DNA of 64,000 nt. Origin: Symbiodinium kawagutii (Eukaryota > Sar > Dinophyceae > Suessiales > Symbiodiniaceae). The first letter of the stretch is position 1. Every line of letters begins with the position of its first letter. A program made the position numbers and the translations under genes. Positions 42,900 through 55,293 of this stretch are shown piece by piece. The notes under the pieces were generated by a model that saw only the letters and a program-made list of their open reading frames with translations, was not told where the DNA came from and made no database searches. The DNA lies in the NCBI GenBank assembly GCA_009767595.1, contig VSDK01027835.1, positions 92,522 through 156,521 of the forward strand, written 5' to 3'.

Positions 42900-43695
42900 C
42901 ATTTTTGAACGTGTCAGCTTCAAAAAGTGACAACAATCACACAGATCGTGTGCGGCGCGAAGCTGTCGCGCCAGATTTCCTCCAGTTTTGAATTTGTCAT
43001 TTCCAAGAAGTGACGACAGTCGCGCAGATCGTCTCCGACACCAAGCTGTCGCGCCAGATTTCCCCCAGTCTTGAATTCGTCAAATTGAAAAATAAGTAAC
43101 AGCAGTCTCGCAAATTGTCCTTGACACGGAGTTGTCGTGCGAAACTTCCTTCGAAACCGAATCCCGAACGTCAACTATTGACGACAGTCATGCGGGACAA
43201 GCCCGGGGCAAGCCCGCGGCAGAGCTGAGCCCGCCGTTTCGCGGAGTTACTTTGGACGTCGAAGCAGCGCGCGTTTCATTGCAAAACACAGCGCGCGAGC
43301 CTGCTATTCGCCCAATATTTGAAGCTTTCGCGCGCTGACAACTTCAAAAAGAGAGCAGTCGTGCGAGACTTCCTCCATTTTCAACTTGACAGTTTCAAAA
43401 AAGGACAACAGTCAATCGCGCCAATCGTCTGACACGAAGCTGTCGCGCGGGACTTTCATTCTCCCTATTTTAATTTGACAATTACAAAAAGTGACAACGG
43501 TCATACAGATCGTCTCCGACACGAAGCTGTCGCGCGAGACTTTCATTCTCCCTTTTTTAATTTGACAATTTCCACAGATCGTCGCAACTGTCGCGCGAGA
43601 CTTTCCTCCATTTTAGCTTGACAACTTCAAACGGTGACAACAGTAACGCAGATCGTCTTCGAAACAGAACTGTCGCGCGAGACGTCCTCCACTTT
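42900..43695. repeat. About 85-bp satellite (GAAGCTGTCGCGCGAGACTT)
   Basis: Units contain GCTGTCGCGCGAGACTTTC, TTTGACAATTTC and GACAACAGTCACGCAGATCG in fixed order. Starts are near 42958, 43043, 43128, 43437, 43521, 43585 and 43668. Some copies are truncated or diverged, and 43160-43340 is the most divergent stretch. Confidence 0.85.
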
Positions 43696-44365
43696 GATCT
43701 TGACTTGAACTTTCGTTGCTTGAACTTCCATTGCTTCAACTGACCTTGGCTTGAACCTCCATAGCTTTAGCTTCCATTGCTTTCGCTTCCATTGATTTAC
43801 CTGACCTTGGCTTGAACTTCCGTTGCTTTAATTTCCAGTGCATTAGCTAACCCGGTCGAGAATTTCCATTGCTTTCGCGTCCATGGCTTTTTACTGACCT
43901 TGGCTTGAACTTCCGTTGCTTTAACTTCCAATGCTTTAGCTGGCCTAGACTTGAGCGTCCGTTGCTTTTTTAAGATCCACTGCTTTAACTGACCTTGACT
44001 TGGGAACTTCCATTGCTTTAACTGACTTTGACTTGAACTTCCATCGGTTTAATTTCCGTTGTTTTAATTGACCTGGACTTGAACTTTTGTGCCTTAGCTG
44101 ATCTTGACTTGAACTTGAGTTGCTTGACTTTCACTGCTTCAACTCGCCTTAACTTGAGCTTCTGTTGTTGTAACTGACCTGGCTTGAACTTCCATTGTTT
44201 TTACTTCCATTGCTTCAGCTGACCTGGTTGAGAAATTCCATTGCTCTCACTGACCTTGGCTTGAATTTCCGTTGCTTTAATTTCGATTGTTTTGACTGGC
44301 CTTGGCTTGAACTTCCGTTGCTTTAACATCCATGGCTTTAATTGACCTTGACATGAACTTCCATT
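43696..44365. repeat. Satellite A, block 1 (CTTGAACTTCCGTTGCTTTA)
   Basis: The line TTGAACTTCCGTTGCTTTAA plus CTTCCATTGCTTTAACTGAC is repeated with many substitutions. The same family returns in the same orientation at 47855-48345. Confidence 0.9.
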
Positions 44366-44402
44366 GAGCACGCAGGAAGTGCGGTTTTTGATTTTCCAAA
44401 AT

Positions 44403-44775
44403 GCGGTCACTTGCAGCCACTTGCAGCCACTCGAGTGACCGCAAGTGACCGCTCAAGTGGCCGCAAGCGACCCGAAGGGNNNNNNNNNNNNNNNNNNNNN
44501 NNNNNNNNNNNNNNNNNNNNNNNNNNNNNNNNNNNNNNNNNNNNNNNNNNNNNNNNNNNNNNNNNNNNNNNNNNNNNNNNNNNNNNNNNNNNNNNNNNNN
44601 NNNNNNNNNNNNNNNNNNNNNNNNNNNNNNNGTGGCCGCAAGTGACCGCAAGTGACCGCTCAAGTGGCCGCAAGTGATCGCAAGTGACCGCTCAAGTGAC
44701 CGCTCCAGTGACCCCAAGTGATTGCTCAAGTGGCTGCAAGTGACCCGAGGGGCAAGTGACGGTAACTGACCGGGC
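44403..44775. repeat. Satellite B, block 1 (AAGTGACCGC), interrupted by an assembly gap
   Basis: About 10-bp units AAGTGACCGC, CAAGTGGCCG and GCTCAAGTGA. Positions 44480-44631 are 152 undetermined bases lying inside the array, so its real length is unknown. Confidence 0.9.
44480..44631. other. Assembly gap (152 N)
   Basis: A run of N inside satellite B. Open frames crossing it have no meaning. Confidence 1.
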
Positions 44776-44989
44776 CTGTGGCCATGGAAAATGTCAGAAA
44801 TTTTCCAGGCCAGGCCACGGAACTTGTCAAACATTTTTCATCATTCTCCGTTGCGGGTCACGGAAAGCGTGCCATAGTTTGCCAGCCGAATGCTTGGAGG
44901 GACAAGGTTCCAGATAGGGAGAGCATAGGAACTGGAAGAAATGCACTGCTTAGAGGAGAAAATATGCTAAGAGACTTTTTTCAGAGATA

Positions 44990-46940
44990 AGTTACCATGA
45001 TCAACCAATGAAAGAAATCTTCAGATCAGATTAAATAATTCAAGTTTTTTCACAGAGCAAAGAACAATCCATAGATAAGATATGATACCATATTCGTTTT
45101 TGAGATAGGAAGGTAATTCCAGCTAAAAGAAAATATTTTACAGTAAGAGAAGGTGAGATAAGATAACAATATATCATTCGGTAAAGAGACCGTTTTACGT
45201 TAAGAAGCATACCTTGATATAAGTTGCCTTAAGGTAAGAAATTTCAAAATAGGATAAGGCATCTTCAAAAATTGGAAAGAACATATAGTGAGTCAACGTA
45301 GGGTATCTCGTGGTAAGAAAGAGCATCGTAAACAAGATAACTATCTTAGAGTGAGAAACATATTTTGAGATAAGAAAGGATGTTTCAGGTAACACTCATG
45401 CCGCAAATCTTAAGATGTAGCAAGACGCCCCAGTACCGTTTCAAAAGACAGATCAAAGAGTGAAAGGCGTCAAAAGATAGGGTAAGATCCGGCACGATCA
45501 GTTACGATAAGGTAAGGTAAAACATCTTCAAGAGTTTTGACGCAAAACGCAACATGTTAAAATACGAAAACTTAACGAAATGTCAGGAAAGATAAACGAT
45601 ATATTTTAGGAAAAATAAGATATGGTAAGCTAAGGTATGGTAAGATAAGCTACAGTACTTGATAATACGCCATGGTAGATTATTTTCAGGATGAGAGAAC
45701 AGTCCAAAGGAAAATTTTTGGCTTTTAGCGAAGATAAGAGGCCTTAAAATAAGTTTTGGTACTTGTATTGCCAATAACGTACTTTCAAATGGAATCAACC
45801 ATTTTTGAGATATGAAATGAAACAGGAGGTTGACCAACATTTTAAGCTCAAATGTAATAGGATATTTGAAAGTTAGATTTGTTAGGGTAAATTGAAACAA
45901 TTTTTTCGGTAAAAATAAAACATCTTAAGGTCAGATAATGTGTTCAAGAAACACGGTATCTTCAGATCAGACAAGGCCAGAAAAATGCTTTAAGATAGAA
46001 ACAAAATATCTTGCGATCAGATAAGGTAAGGACAGGTGCCTTCATTCAAAAAAATCAGATCAGATTCCCGAAATAGAGCACGATATTTGAAGATAAAACA
46101 ATTATCTTAGGATGGGCTCAGGTTGATTGACAAAACTAGGATGACAGATTAACACTTTTTTAAGATACGAGAAGATGAGATCCACCACCTTAAGATGAAT
46201 CAAGCTGTCTTGAGATAAAGATACGATACGCGGAGGCAAAAATGCGATATTTTGGTTTGAAACATGATGATAACAAACAAATGCATCTTATACAGGATAA
46301 AGTATTTTAAGCTCATTAGATATTTGAGATCAGATATGGTAAGATGACTTCAGGAAAGGCAAGGCAAATATAAGATAACATACGATACTGTATGGCTAAG
46401 ACAGACATCCCAAGATAGGAGAGTATAAGGCTAGAAAAAACAAAGAAGAGATCGGGGAAAAAATGGGACGATTGTCAACACAAGATATCTTAAGACGAGG
46501 GAAAATATCCCGAGATCAGATAAGATAAGATATCCCAAACAAAAAAAGAGAGTACCTTAAGGCAAGATACAACTACCCATAGAAGGCTAAGATATTTTGA
46601 GATAAGATATGATATCTCAAGATACCTTGAAGTATCATAAGGTATCCTAAGATAAGATCTCACAAGGTCATGTATGAAAAGTTTTCGTGAAAATCATTTT
46701 CCAAATCAGAAAACATCTTAGAAAACATTTTAAGATCAGATAATGCAAGATAAAGTCCTTTGAGATAAGAAAAGATAACATAAAACATCTTTGATAGGAT
46801 AGGACATCGGAAGTCAGGACATGATATATTCGGACAAACTGTTTTCACAAAACTCATAATATCAGATAGGGTATCTTTTACTAAGAGGAAATACTTCAAA
46901 GATAAGATTGGACATCTTGAGTTAGGAGGAAGTATTTTAG
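44990..46940. repeat. AAGATAAGATA-type AT-rich satellite
   Basis: About 2 kb with dense AAGATAAGATA, GGTAAGATA, ATCTTAAGATA and GATATCTT steps in a strongly degenerate arrangement. No coding sequence. It is bounded on both sides by short segments with GGAAAATGT (44783-44840 and 47030-47060), and beyond those by satellite B. Confidence 0.8.
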
Positions 46941-47129
46941 CAAGTGATCGCAGGCGACCAGTGGCACTCGTGTTCTGAACATTGCCATACATTCACAGTA
47001 ACCCGGAAATTTTCCAACATTTTCTGTGGCCGGCCTTGGAAAATGTTCGACATTCTCCAAAGCTGGGCCCGGGAAAGGCTGTCGCTTGAAAACAGTTGCA
47101 GTCATTTGTAGTCACTTCCTCACCTTCTG

Positions 47130-47345
47130 CCACCACAAGTGACCGCAAGAAACCGCTGGAGCAAGTGACCGCTCAAGTGACCGCTCAAGTGACCGCAAAT
47201 GACCGCTGGAGCAAGTGACCGCAAGTGACCGCAAGTGACCGCTCAAGTGGCCGCAAGTGACCGCAACTGACCGCTGCAGAGCGTGAGACCGCGTGTGACC
47301 GCTCAAGTGGCCGCAAGTGACCGCAAGTGACCGCAAGTGACCGCT
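47130..47345. repeat. Satellite B, block 2
   Basis: AAGTGACCGC/CTCAAGTGGC units, same orientation as block 1. It ends in CCGCTCTGCCCAAAATCAAA, and the 46-bp segment there (47341-47386) occurs again at 47809-47854. Confidence 0.9.
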
Positions 47346-47386
47346 CTGCCCAAAATCAAATTCCACTCTCTTTGCTCGCTCTCTGT

Positions 47387-47704
47387 ATGTTTACAGAGAT
47401 ATGTTTACATATATCTATATCATATTTCATGCATCATATTTTTGAATATAAGTATATAATATATATATATACACGCTGTCATACATCAGTACATATACCC
47501 ATTTGGCTGTGGGAGAAGTGTCCCTGATACCCTGGCTGTTCACATCGAATACATGACCAATCTAGACGAACTGTGGGGATGTTCATCTACATCTTTTTGG
47601 TTGGTTTATATAGACCCAGCTGGCCATGTACAGATGGTATATCCCCTGTAATTGTTCGTTATCGCCCATCGTCAGCCATTAACCAGCTTACCCTTTGGAA
47701 AACT
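47387..47704. other. Non-satellite insert between two satellite B blocks
   Basis: AT-rich DNA with a TATATA tract near 47455-47470. No exon is supported. It lies between two near-identical 46-bp segments (47341-47386, 47809-47854), which suggests a duplication or an insertion within the array. Confidence 0.5.
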
Positions 47705-47815
47705 AACCAAGTGATCGCTGGAGCAAGTGACCGCAAGTGACCGCTCAAGTGGCCGCAAGTGACCGCAAGTGACCGCTGGAGCAAGTGACCGCAAGTGACC
47801 GCAAGTGACCGCTCT
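47705..47815. repeat. Satellite B, block 3
   Basis: About nine AAGTGACCGC-type units that run directly into the second 46-bp segment and then into satellite A. Confidence 0.85.
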
Positions 47816-47854
47816 GCCCAAAATCAAATTCCACTCTCTTTGCTCGCTCTCTGT

Positions 47855-48345
47855 GAACTTCCGTTGCTTTAACTTCCATTGCTTTAACTCGCCTTGACTG
47901 GAGTGTCCTTTGCTTTTACTGCCATTGCTTTAACTGATCTTGACTTGAACTTCTGTTGCTTTCACTTCCAATTCTTTACTGGCCTAACCTTGAACTTCCA
48001 TTAGTTTAGCTTCCACTATTTTAACTTCCATGAGTTTAACTTCCCTTAGTTTAACTGGCCTAGACTTGAACTTCCATTGCTTTAACTTCCAATGCTTCAA
48101 CTCACCTTAACTTGAACTTCCATTGCTGTAACTTCCATTGGTATGATTGACCTTGAGTTGAATTCCCGTTGCTTTGATTTCGGTTGCTTTGACTGACATT
48201 GACTTGAACTTCCCTTGCTTTGACTTCTATTTTTTTCAATTTCATGGCTTTAACTGACCTTGACTTGAACTTCCGCTGCTTGACCTTCCATTGCTTAAGC
48301 TGACCTTGACTTGAACTTCCGTTGCTTTAACTTCCATAGGTGTAA
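47855..48345. repeat. Satellite A, block 2
   Basis: GAACTTCCGTTGCTTTAACT and related units in the same orientation as block 1 at 43.7-44.4 kb. Confidence 0.9.
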
Positions 48346-48811
48346 CCTGCGCCACCATCTATTGTATGTATTTGTAACACGGAACTTTCGTATCGAAATC
48401 TCTTTTGACAATGCCACGCGGGGATCATTCGAAACCAAATTTTTTTAAATAAATTCATTGCTCGTTTCAGCCTCCCGCCAAAAAACCCGCTCGTGGCAAC
48501 TCAAAACTTAAAGCGTCTTAAACCTGCCAAGCCATGTCGTCAGCTGGGTAAAAATGCAATACATCAAAGAAGATCAATTAAAAATGTTTGAAATTTGGCC
48601 CTTCCCAAAACAATGATATATCAATCGCGCCCCGGGACATTTTCTTGCACCATCCGAAACTCAAGGTGAAATTGTTTTCTTTTTCCTGGTGAGAAAAATC
48701 TCAATTGTAGAAGTGTGCCAAAACCAAAAACAAGATTTGATTCTATAGGTTTGACAAAAGTCAGCAACCACATGTTTGAGACATGTTGAAACAACTCGTT
48801 CACATGTACAG
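48346..48811. other. Presumed upstream or intron DNA of the receptor-like gene
   Basis: No exon is supported. The last bases before 48812 (ACATGTACAG) give an acceptor for the first recognised exon. An exon with a signal peptide should lie upstream but was not found. Confidence 0.4.
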
Positions 48812-51800
48812 ATGGGTGCTTGCGCAGGAACATATTTTGCACAGAGGTCCAAAGTTTGTGCTAAATGTCCCCGCCCTTTCTATTGCCCGGGTGGCGATGT
48901 ACAAGATTCCTCATTTTCGGCTTGCGGAATGGGGGAGGCAACTTTGCAGTGGGGCGCTTCTTCGAAGAATGCATGTGTTTGTATGCCTGGATATACTTTT
49001 GTCGACGGAGGTTGCGCGGAGTGCATGCAAGGTTTCTACAAAAATTCAACGGGAAGTCATTCATGTACCCCGTGCCCAGAAAATATGGCCACCTTTGTTT
49101 CCAAGGCGGTTTCCCATAAATCGTGCGTTGAGGGTGCAGCCATTGATGGTTCCAGTTTTCTCACATCCATGCTCAACACTTCTGAAGTTCCCACTGTGAG
49201 TTTCAGCATCTCCATTTTGGCGAATGGCAATGCTTCAGATTCCATCAGTGATTTGGTTGCATCAGCGGTGCGTAGCATGCTGGGGACAAATGCTATCACA
49301 AATGTGGAGTTTGTGAGCGCAGATGGACCACGAAGACGTTTGTCAAGTGAACAAACTTTGACAGTTTCATTGAGATACATGTCTCTAGAAGAAGCCAATG
49401 CTGCTCTTCAAGAGGTGGATTTGGACGTGACATCAGATGTCATTTTGGAAGTCTTGCTCCAAGATGAAGAGCTCGGAATCCAAAGTGTTCGCGCCTTTGG
49501 TGCCTCTCTTTCAATGGTCTCCGTGACATGTTTGGCCAACGCGTTTGTACCACCAGGTGTCACCATTCGAGACGTTGACGATTGTGTTTGCGGAACAGGG
49601 TATGAATACGTTGGCACCAGCTGCACTCCGTGCACCGAAGGACAATACAAAGCAACCATTGGAAACGAAAACTGCAACTCATGCCCAGTTGGGAAGACCA
49701 CCTTGAAAATTGGAAGTACTTCACTTCAAGATTGTTTGTGCCAGGCAGGCACGTTTGAGCATGAAGGTGAATGTTCCGATTGTCAAAAGGGTTTTTTCTG
49801 CCCTGGAACGGGGAGACCGGAAATTTGCCCAGAAAACACACATAGTCCGGGCACCGGTGCCAGAACCAATGATAGTTGCTTGTGCATGCCTGGGTATGGT
49901 TTGACTGGCGAGACTTGCGAATCATGCCCTGCAGGGAGGTTCAAAACAAACTTGGGCAACGAACCTTGCCCACCTCCGCAGGTGTGTCCAGACAATGCTG
50001 ACAGCTATCCAGGTGCCACCTCTTCACACGACTGTTTTTGCACGATGGGTCACCATGCAACTCTGTCTTCGGATGGGGAGTTGAGGTGTGTAAGTTGTGC
50101 CTCCTATGTCGGGCTGCTTTGCCTCGGTGGTTTCGATGATTCCAAAGAACATGTCCAGCCGAAAGCAGAAGTTGGCTTTTACCAGACCGGCAACACCTCT
50201 GCTTCAAAGTGCCGAGTTTTTTTGCCGGATGGATCCAGTGCTTGCGTTGGACAAAACCAATGCGCAGAAGGGACCGCTGGATTTTTTTGCGGCGAGTGTC
50301 CCCGTGGCCGGGCTCGATCCAAAGATTTTACTCCCTGCCATGCCTGTGGGGAAGGACCAGCAGCAGGTGTGCTCAGCGCTACCATTCTCTATGAAGTCAC
50401 TGAGATTGCAGCTACTAATTTCGTTTTGGCGGCCTTGGCCGCAATCGGCTCAGCCGCTCCCAATCTTCCCTTGCATACCTGCATGATCCGGGCCTTGTCT
50501 CAATGGTTTGCAGCATGTCAGCTCATCACGCTCTTCAATTTGGAAGCGTTGGAGTTGCCATTCAATCAAACTCAAACCAGTAGTTTTTGCAATGAGGAGC
50601 CGCAAGATGACAATGGACCAGGTCTGCGCTTCTCAATCTTTACAAAGCCACCAGCAGTGACTCATGCAATTGAAACATTGTTGGGCCTCATTGCACGACT
50701 TCCCAGATTCGCTTCAGTGAAAATTTCGGCTCAATGTCTATTTCCAGGTAGTCGAGAAGCACAGCGACTTGCTCCTGCACTGTATTTTCTTTTCTTACCA
50801 ATCCTGACCATTTTGGCTACATGCATCCTTTGTGCAGTGGCCGTATATGTCATTGTTCCCTTGGGAGAGAGTTTTGGAGTGTATTTCAACACGGTGGCGA
50901 AAGAAAAGGGTGCAAAGCGAAAGCAACTTGCAAAGGTATTTGGCAGTTGCATGGCCAAGATCCCACTATCACACATCCCGCGTGATCTTCCGAAGAGCAG
51001 AGATATGGACAATTTCATCAATAACATTTGCGAAAAACACGAATCCTTTGCCAAAGATCTTTGTTGGATGAAGTGCAAAGAAGAACCCCAGTTTGATGTT
51101 CTCCTACAACAGCTTGGGCCAAGAATCTGTCTGAAATGCTTAACATGCCCAGAACAGCACCTCAGAACTCGGACTTTTTCAGCTGGCTCAGCACAAGCTA
51201 CGAAGGAATTAAAGTCTTTGCGGAAGCTGCGGTCATTCAGCATTTGTGGCAGGCTTTGGCATCGACGAGGCAGGAAAGTTTGGAGGGGAATTGCCCATGA
51301 ACTTGCGTTGTTGTTCAATGCGATCTGCACGTTTTCTATCCTCTTCTACATCAGGACGTAACATTTTCTGAACTCACATCTTGTTCTTCAAATGACCTGT
51401 TCCAACATGTTTTCAGTAGATACAGACGGGTACGCTGTGAGGCTAATTCCCTCCAACGGAGAACCAACACATTGCCTCAGCAGACGACTCGGGCGACAAA
51501 CTGAGTCAAGTTGCTCTCCAGTTGGACGAGCATGATGCCTTTATTGGCCCTCCCCAAATCCTCAAAAATTTGGATGGGGAGTTGGATGCTGAATCCTTGA
51601 ACTTTGGACTTTTTTCTTGCAAACCCGGTCTGAAGTCATTGTTCCAACAGACATTGCCTGTTATTTGGCCAACTTTGATCGCCATTTGGCCACAACTTCT
51701 GACAGAGTTTCTCCCCCTGACATGGTGCACTCCTGTCAATGAAGACGGCTGTGTAAGAGAACGGCTTGTGCCACATCCAGACATTGTTTGCCTCAGCGAT

Positions 51801-54446
51801 GACCACCTCCCTCTGTTCCTCATTGCCGTGATCGGCTTGACAATTTGGTGTGTGGGCATCCCAGGATCTTTGTTTACAGTAATCTATTGTTTGGGCAAGA
51901 AACGGCAAGAACTTGAGAGCCGTCGAACGTATGGTCTTTTTATTCGAGGTCTTGAACCAGGGATGTGGTGGTGGGACCTTGTGCTCAAGCGCGCCGACAT
52001 AGCTTTGATGATGCTGGTCTACACTTCCGTGATTGAAGATGAGACTGTGAAGATATTTGTATTTGCCTTCATTTCATGCACGGTGTTGTGCCTTACAGCA
52101 TGGCTAAGGCCTTATTCGAAGAATCAAGGAGAAATCTTGGACCTCTTGGAGATGGGATTGCTCACAGCACGCTGTGTGCTTTACTTTAGCGTTGCCATGA
52201 TGCAATCTGTTGTCCCTTCTCCCAGTGCGATTTGGATTTGTCTTTCCTCCTTGTTGGTGATGCTTAGTGCAATCATTGCTTCTACAGTTCTTCATATCAT
52301 TGCACAATTTCTTCGCATCGAGTCACGTGGAGAGGATGATGAGGAGAGATGGCTGCAACTGTTTCATCCCATGTGTTGAAATCCATTCTTGCACTGCAGT
52401 TATGGATGTGGTTTTGAGGAAGAAGTTGGTTTCACTGTCACTTCCTTGAATCCCAAGTTTAAGTGATTGCATGTATCAGTGGATTCAGACCCGAGTGTAC
52501 TGTTCCGGTGTGTTTAGCCTTTTTGATGCTGTATGACATGTTTTCAGAAAGTGAGCAGCATGTTCAGAGAGCGCCCAATTTCCATCCTTTTTGGTCACGA
52601 CATCACATTTTCAGCGCTGGCAAAAAATAACAGGTCAATCTAAATGCCCCGTGTTGTTTGCTGCAGAAGCAATGTTGCATGTGCTCGCGCAAGACGAATT
52701 GCTCCGAACATTCGTTTTTATTTGTTTGTGATATTTGCGGGTTGCTGCATAGAAAGTGTGACGATGAGTTTGATACCAAGTCAGTCACAGGAACCTTAGA
52801 ATCTGACTTTAAGAATTGAGAATTTTTTGAGACAAATACCAGTAACAACAAGTAGTCAATAATTGCGAATGCTTTCGGAAATATGTTGTTTTGCTAGCTG
52901 AATCTCAAACTCAAATGATTTCTCCTGACGATGCTTTTGTCATTGGTGTTTTGTTGCAAGAATAACACTGAAAGAAGTTCTCAGTATTTTTTCAATACTT
53001 TTGCCATTTTTTCTTCGCACTTTATCAACAACCTAGGAGCAAGACATCACACAGCAGACGACCGTGAAGAAACTAGCAGGTGGAACAGTGTGCATTTGAC
53101 AATGTGTTTCTTGCAGGGATCGCAAGGATGAACATCTTTTGATTGCAAAGAAACCATGTCAGTCGTGATCACTGTTGCCAGGTTTTCTTATGAAAGAGTT
53201 GAACGATCCTTCAGACTCACTTTAACACCGACATATCAAGGATCAGCCAGCAACATTGGCAAGACATTGTTCCATTGTGTTTGCACTGCACAGGTACGCT
53301 CAAGGGCTTGAAGCAGAGAATCTTGGAGACGGTGCTGCCCTTTTTTCAGGAAAATGAGGACGAAAGGTGGGCTTTGACGTGGTCTCCAGGCTCTCAACCT
53401 TCAAGCTACGCGGGCCGAAAGTCTGCTCGGCGAAGCCACGAGACTGCCTGGCCGGAAGTCCAAGGTGGGAGCCTCCGATCTTGTTTCTGTGTTTGTTTGG
53501 TGAACGCATTTGCATTTCACAAGACGGCCTGGGTTTCAAGCGACCGACACTAGTTCCCAAATGACCCTGCCATATCTAAGTTTAGAGTGTACAAGTGGCG
53601 GTTAACAACTTCTTGGCAATGTCGTGGATTCACCATCCAAACACATATAGCTTGAGATTTCCAGGTCTTCGCCGTGTTGTGATGAAAGCGAGAGCCGTTT
53701 TCCTGAGATTTGGCCCTTCGGTGCAGCGCCGTTCTATGGTGCGAGCTTACCAGGAGTTTTGTGCCTTATGGTTAGAAGAAATGCTTGAAAATGGCATCCC
53801 AAATATGGGGACACTTTGTGCCCTGGTGGCGTCACATCAGGCATTGCCCACCAAAGTCAAAGGGAATGTGGGAGAAGCTTGGATCAAAGCAGCACAGAAG
53901 GTCCTGGAAGATCCAGAACGGGAATGGCAACTGGTTGGGCATGACTTCACCGAGACCGTGCACAGATTGAGTTGCTCGGACCTGCATCATGACTACAGTT
54001 GTCTATTTTTGTGTTGTCAGTCGTGTCACAACAAAACATCCAAGGCAGTGGAACCTGTCAAATCCTGAATTTACAGTGAACTTTGTGCTTATTACGTTTT
54101 TCGGGGAAACATGGGGAAACGGTGATTTCTTGATCCAAGCGGTGAGATTGACCGCATCTACTGGAAATGGGGAATACCGCCTGCAGGACCACCAACTCAA
54201 CGTCAAAGATCACCCGCACAAATGCGCAAGATCCTGCGACCCCCTCCAAAACAGGGTAGAATATGGTGTTTTGGAATTGCATGGGATGTTTGGCACCGAA
54301 GAAAGAGACATCAATCTGGAGGGTATCGAGCCACCCTGGCAGGGTCCATGCCCATGTGGAAAGCCTCCGAGTTGGTCCAAAGCATTGACCGAGCTTTGAA
54401 CAGGCAGAATTCCATTGTCCAGGCCTGGCGATTCCAGAGGAGGTAA
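48812..54446 (+). CDS. GCC2/GCC3-type cysteine-rich multi-pass membrane protein
   Basis: Exons: 48812 to about 51357, about 51480-52374, 53294-53464, 53665-53970, 54343-54446. The last three junctions are all phase 1 and align with the intron-free copy at 1563-2861. Exon 1 has cysteine-rich repeats (CAKCPRPFYCPGG, CMQGFYKNSTGSHSCTPCP), a non-cysteine domain of about 120 residues, then more repeats (CTEGQYKATIGNENCNSCP, CQKGFFCPGTGRPEICP), resembling the ephrin-receptor-like GCC2/GCC3 module. Membrane helices follow at its end (LYFLFLPILTILATCILCAV) and in exon 2 (LFLIAVIGLTIWCVGIPGSL and more). The C-terminus is cytosolic and helix-rich, with TAA at 54444-54446. A surface sensor or adhesion role is inferred. 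The exon 1/2 junction is unresolved, and the N-terminal exon is missing (the open frame before 48812 starts with TTG). Confidence 0.8.
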
Positions 54447-54528
54447 CCCCCGGGTAGCATCAAACAACTTTGAAGACTTTTCGCCAACACATCAGTGTGT
54501 TTTAATCTTGGGGGCAAGGTAGAAGATG

Positions 54529-55293
54529 GATTGTCAGAACACAAATCACGCTCAGCAGGATCTGGACCCGTCTGAAGTTGCTTGGCAGAATTCTGAGACC
54601 TGTCGTTGTTGGCTCAGGGGATGATTGAGTTTTGCGTTCCAATCACTGAGAAGCTGAGACCTTTAAAGTCCACACTCCACACTGATCACTCCACACAAAC
54701 CGTTGCTTTTGGCAAATAGAATCGTATGCTGGGTGCTGACTAGATGCTCTGTGATTAATCTGCCAAAATTATTTTGATCCAAACTTAAAGATAGCTTTGC
54801 TGTGGATTCTGTAGTCCATGAGAGAATAAATCGGAGTCATGTCGTGCTTGACACTTTGAGGACGGTGAATTGGAGGTGCCAAGACAACCGATGCTTGACT
54901 TGCAGCCAATAAACCCTACAGAGGACAGATGATGCCAGAGACCACATTCTACGTCAACACATCAGTATGTGGGACAACGTAGAAGAACAAGTGAACAGAG
55001 CCTGCTTGGATTGTCAGAACACAAATCACGCTCAGCAGGATCTGGACCCGTCTGAAGTTGCTTGGCAGAATTCTGAGACCTGTCGTTGTTGGCTCAGGGG
55101 ATGATTGAGTTTTGCGTTCCAATCACTGAGAAGCTGAGACCTTTAAAGTCCACACTCCACACTGATCACTCCACACAAACCGTTGCTTTTGGCAAATAGA
55201 ATCGTATGCTGGGTGCTGACTAGATGCTCTGTGATTAATCTGCCAAAATTATTTTGATCCAAACTTAAAGATAGCCTTGCTGTGGATTCTGTA
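54529..55293. repeat. Recent tandem duplication (285 bp, period 480)
   Basis: 54529-54813 and 55009-55293 are the same apart from one visible substitution (GATAGCTTTG against GATAGCCTTG). The spacer halves also show weaker similarity (CCTACAGAGGACAGATGATG on both sides). It begins about 80 bp after the stop of the receptor-like gene, so it lies in its 3' flank or UTR. Confidence 0.95.

Noticed and set aside
44277-44834. Open frames running through the N block
   Set aside because: The unknown bases and satellite B make them meaningless.
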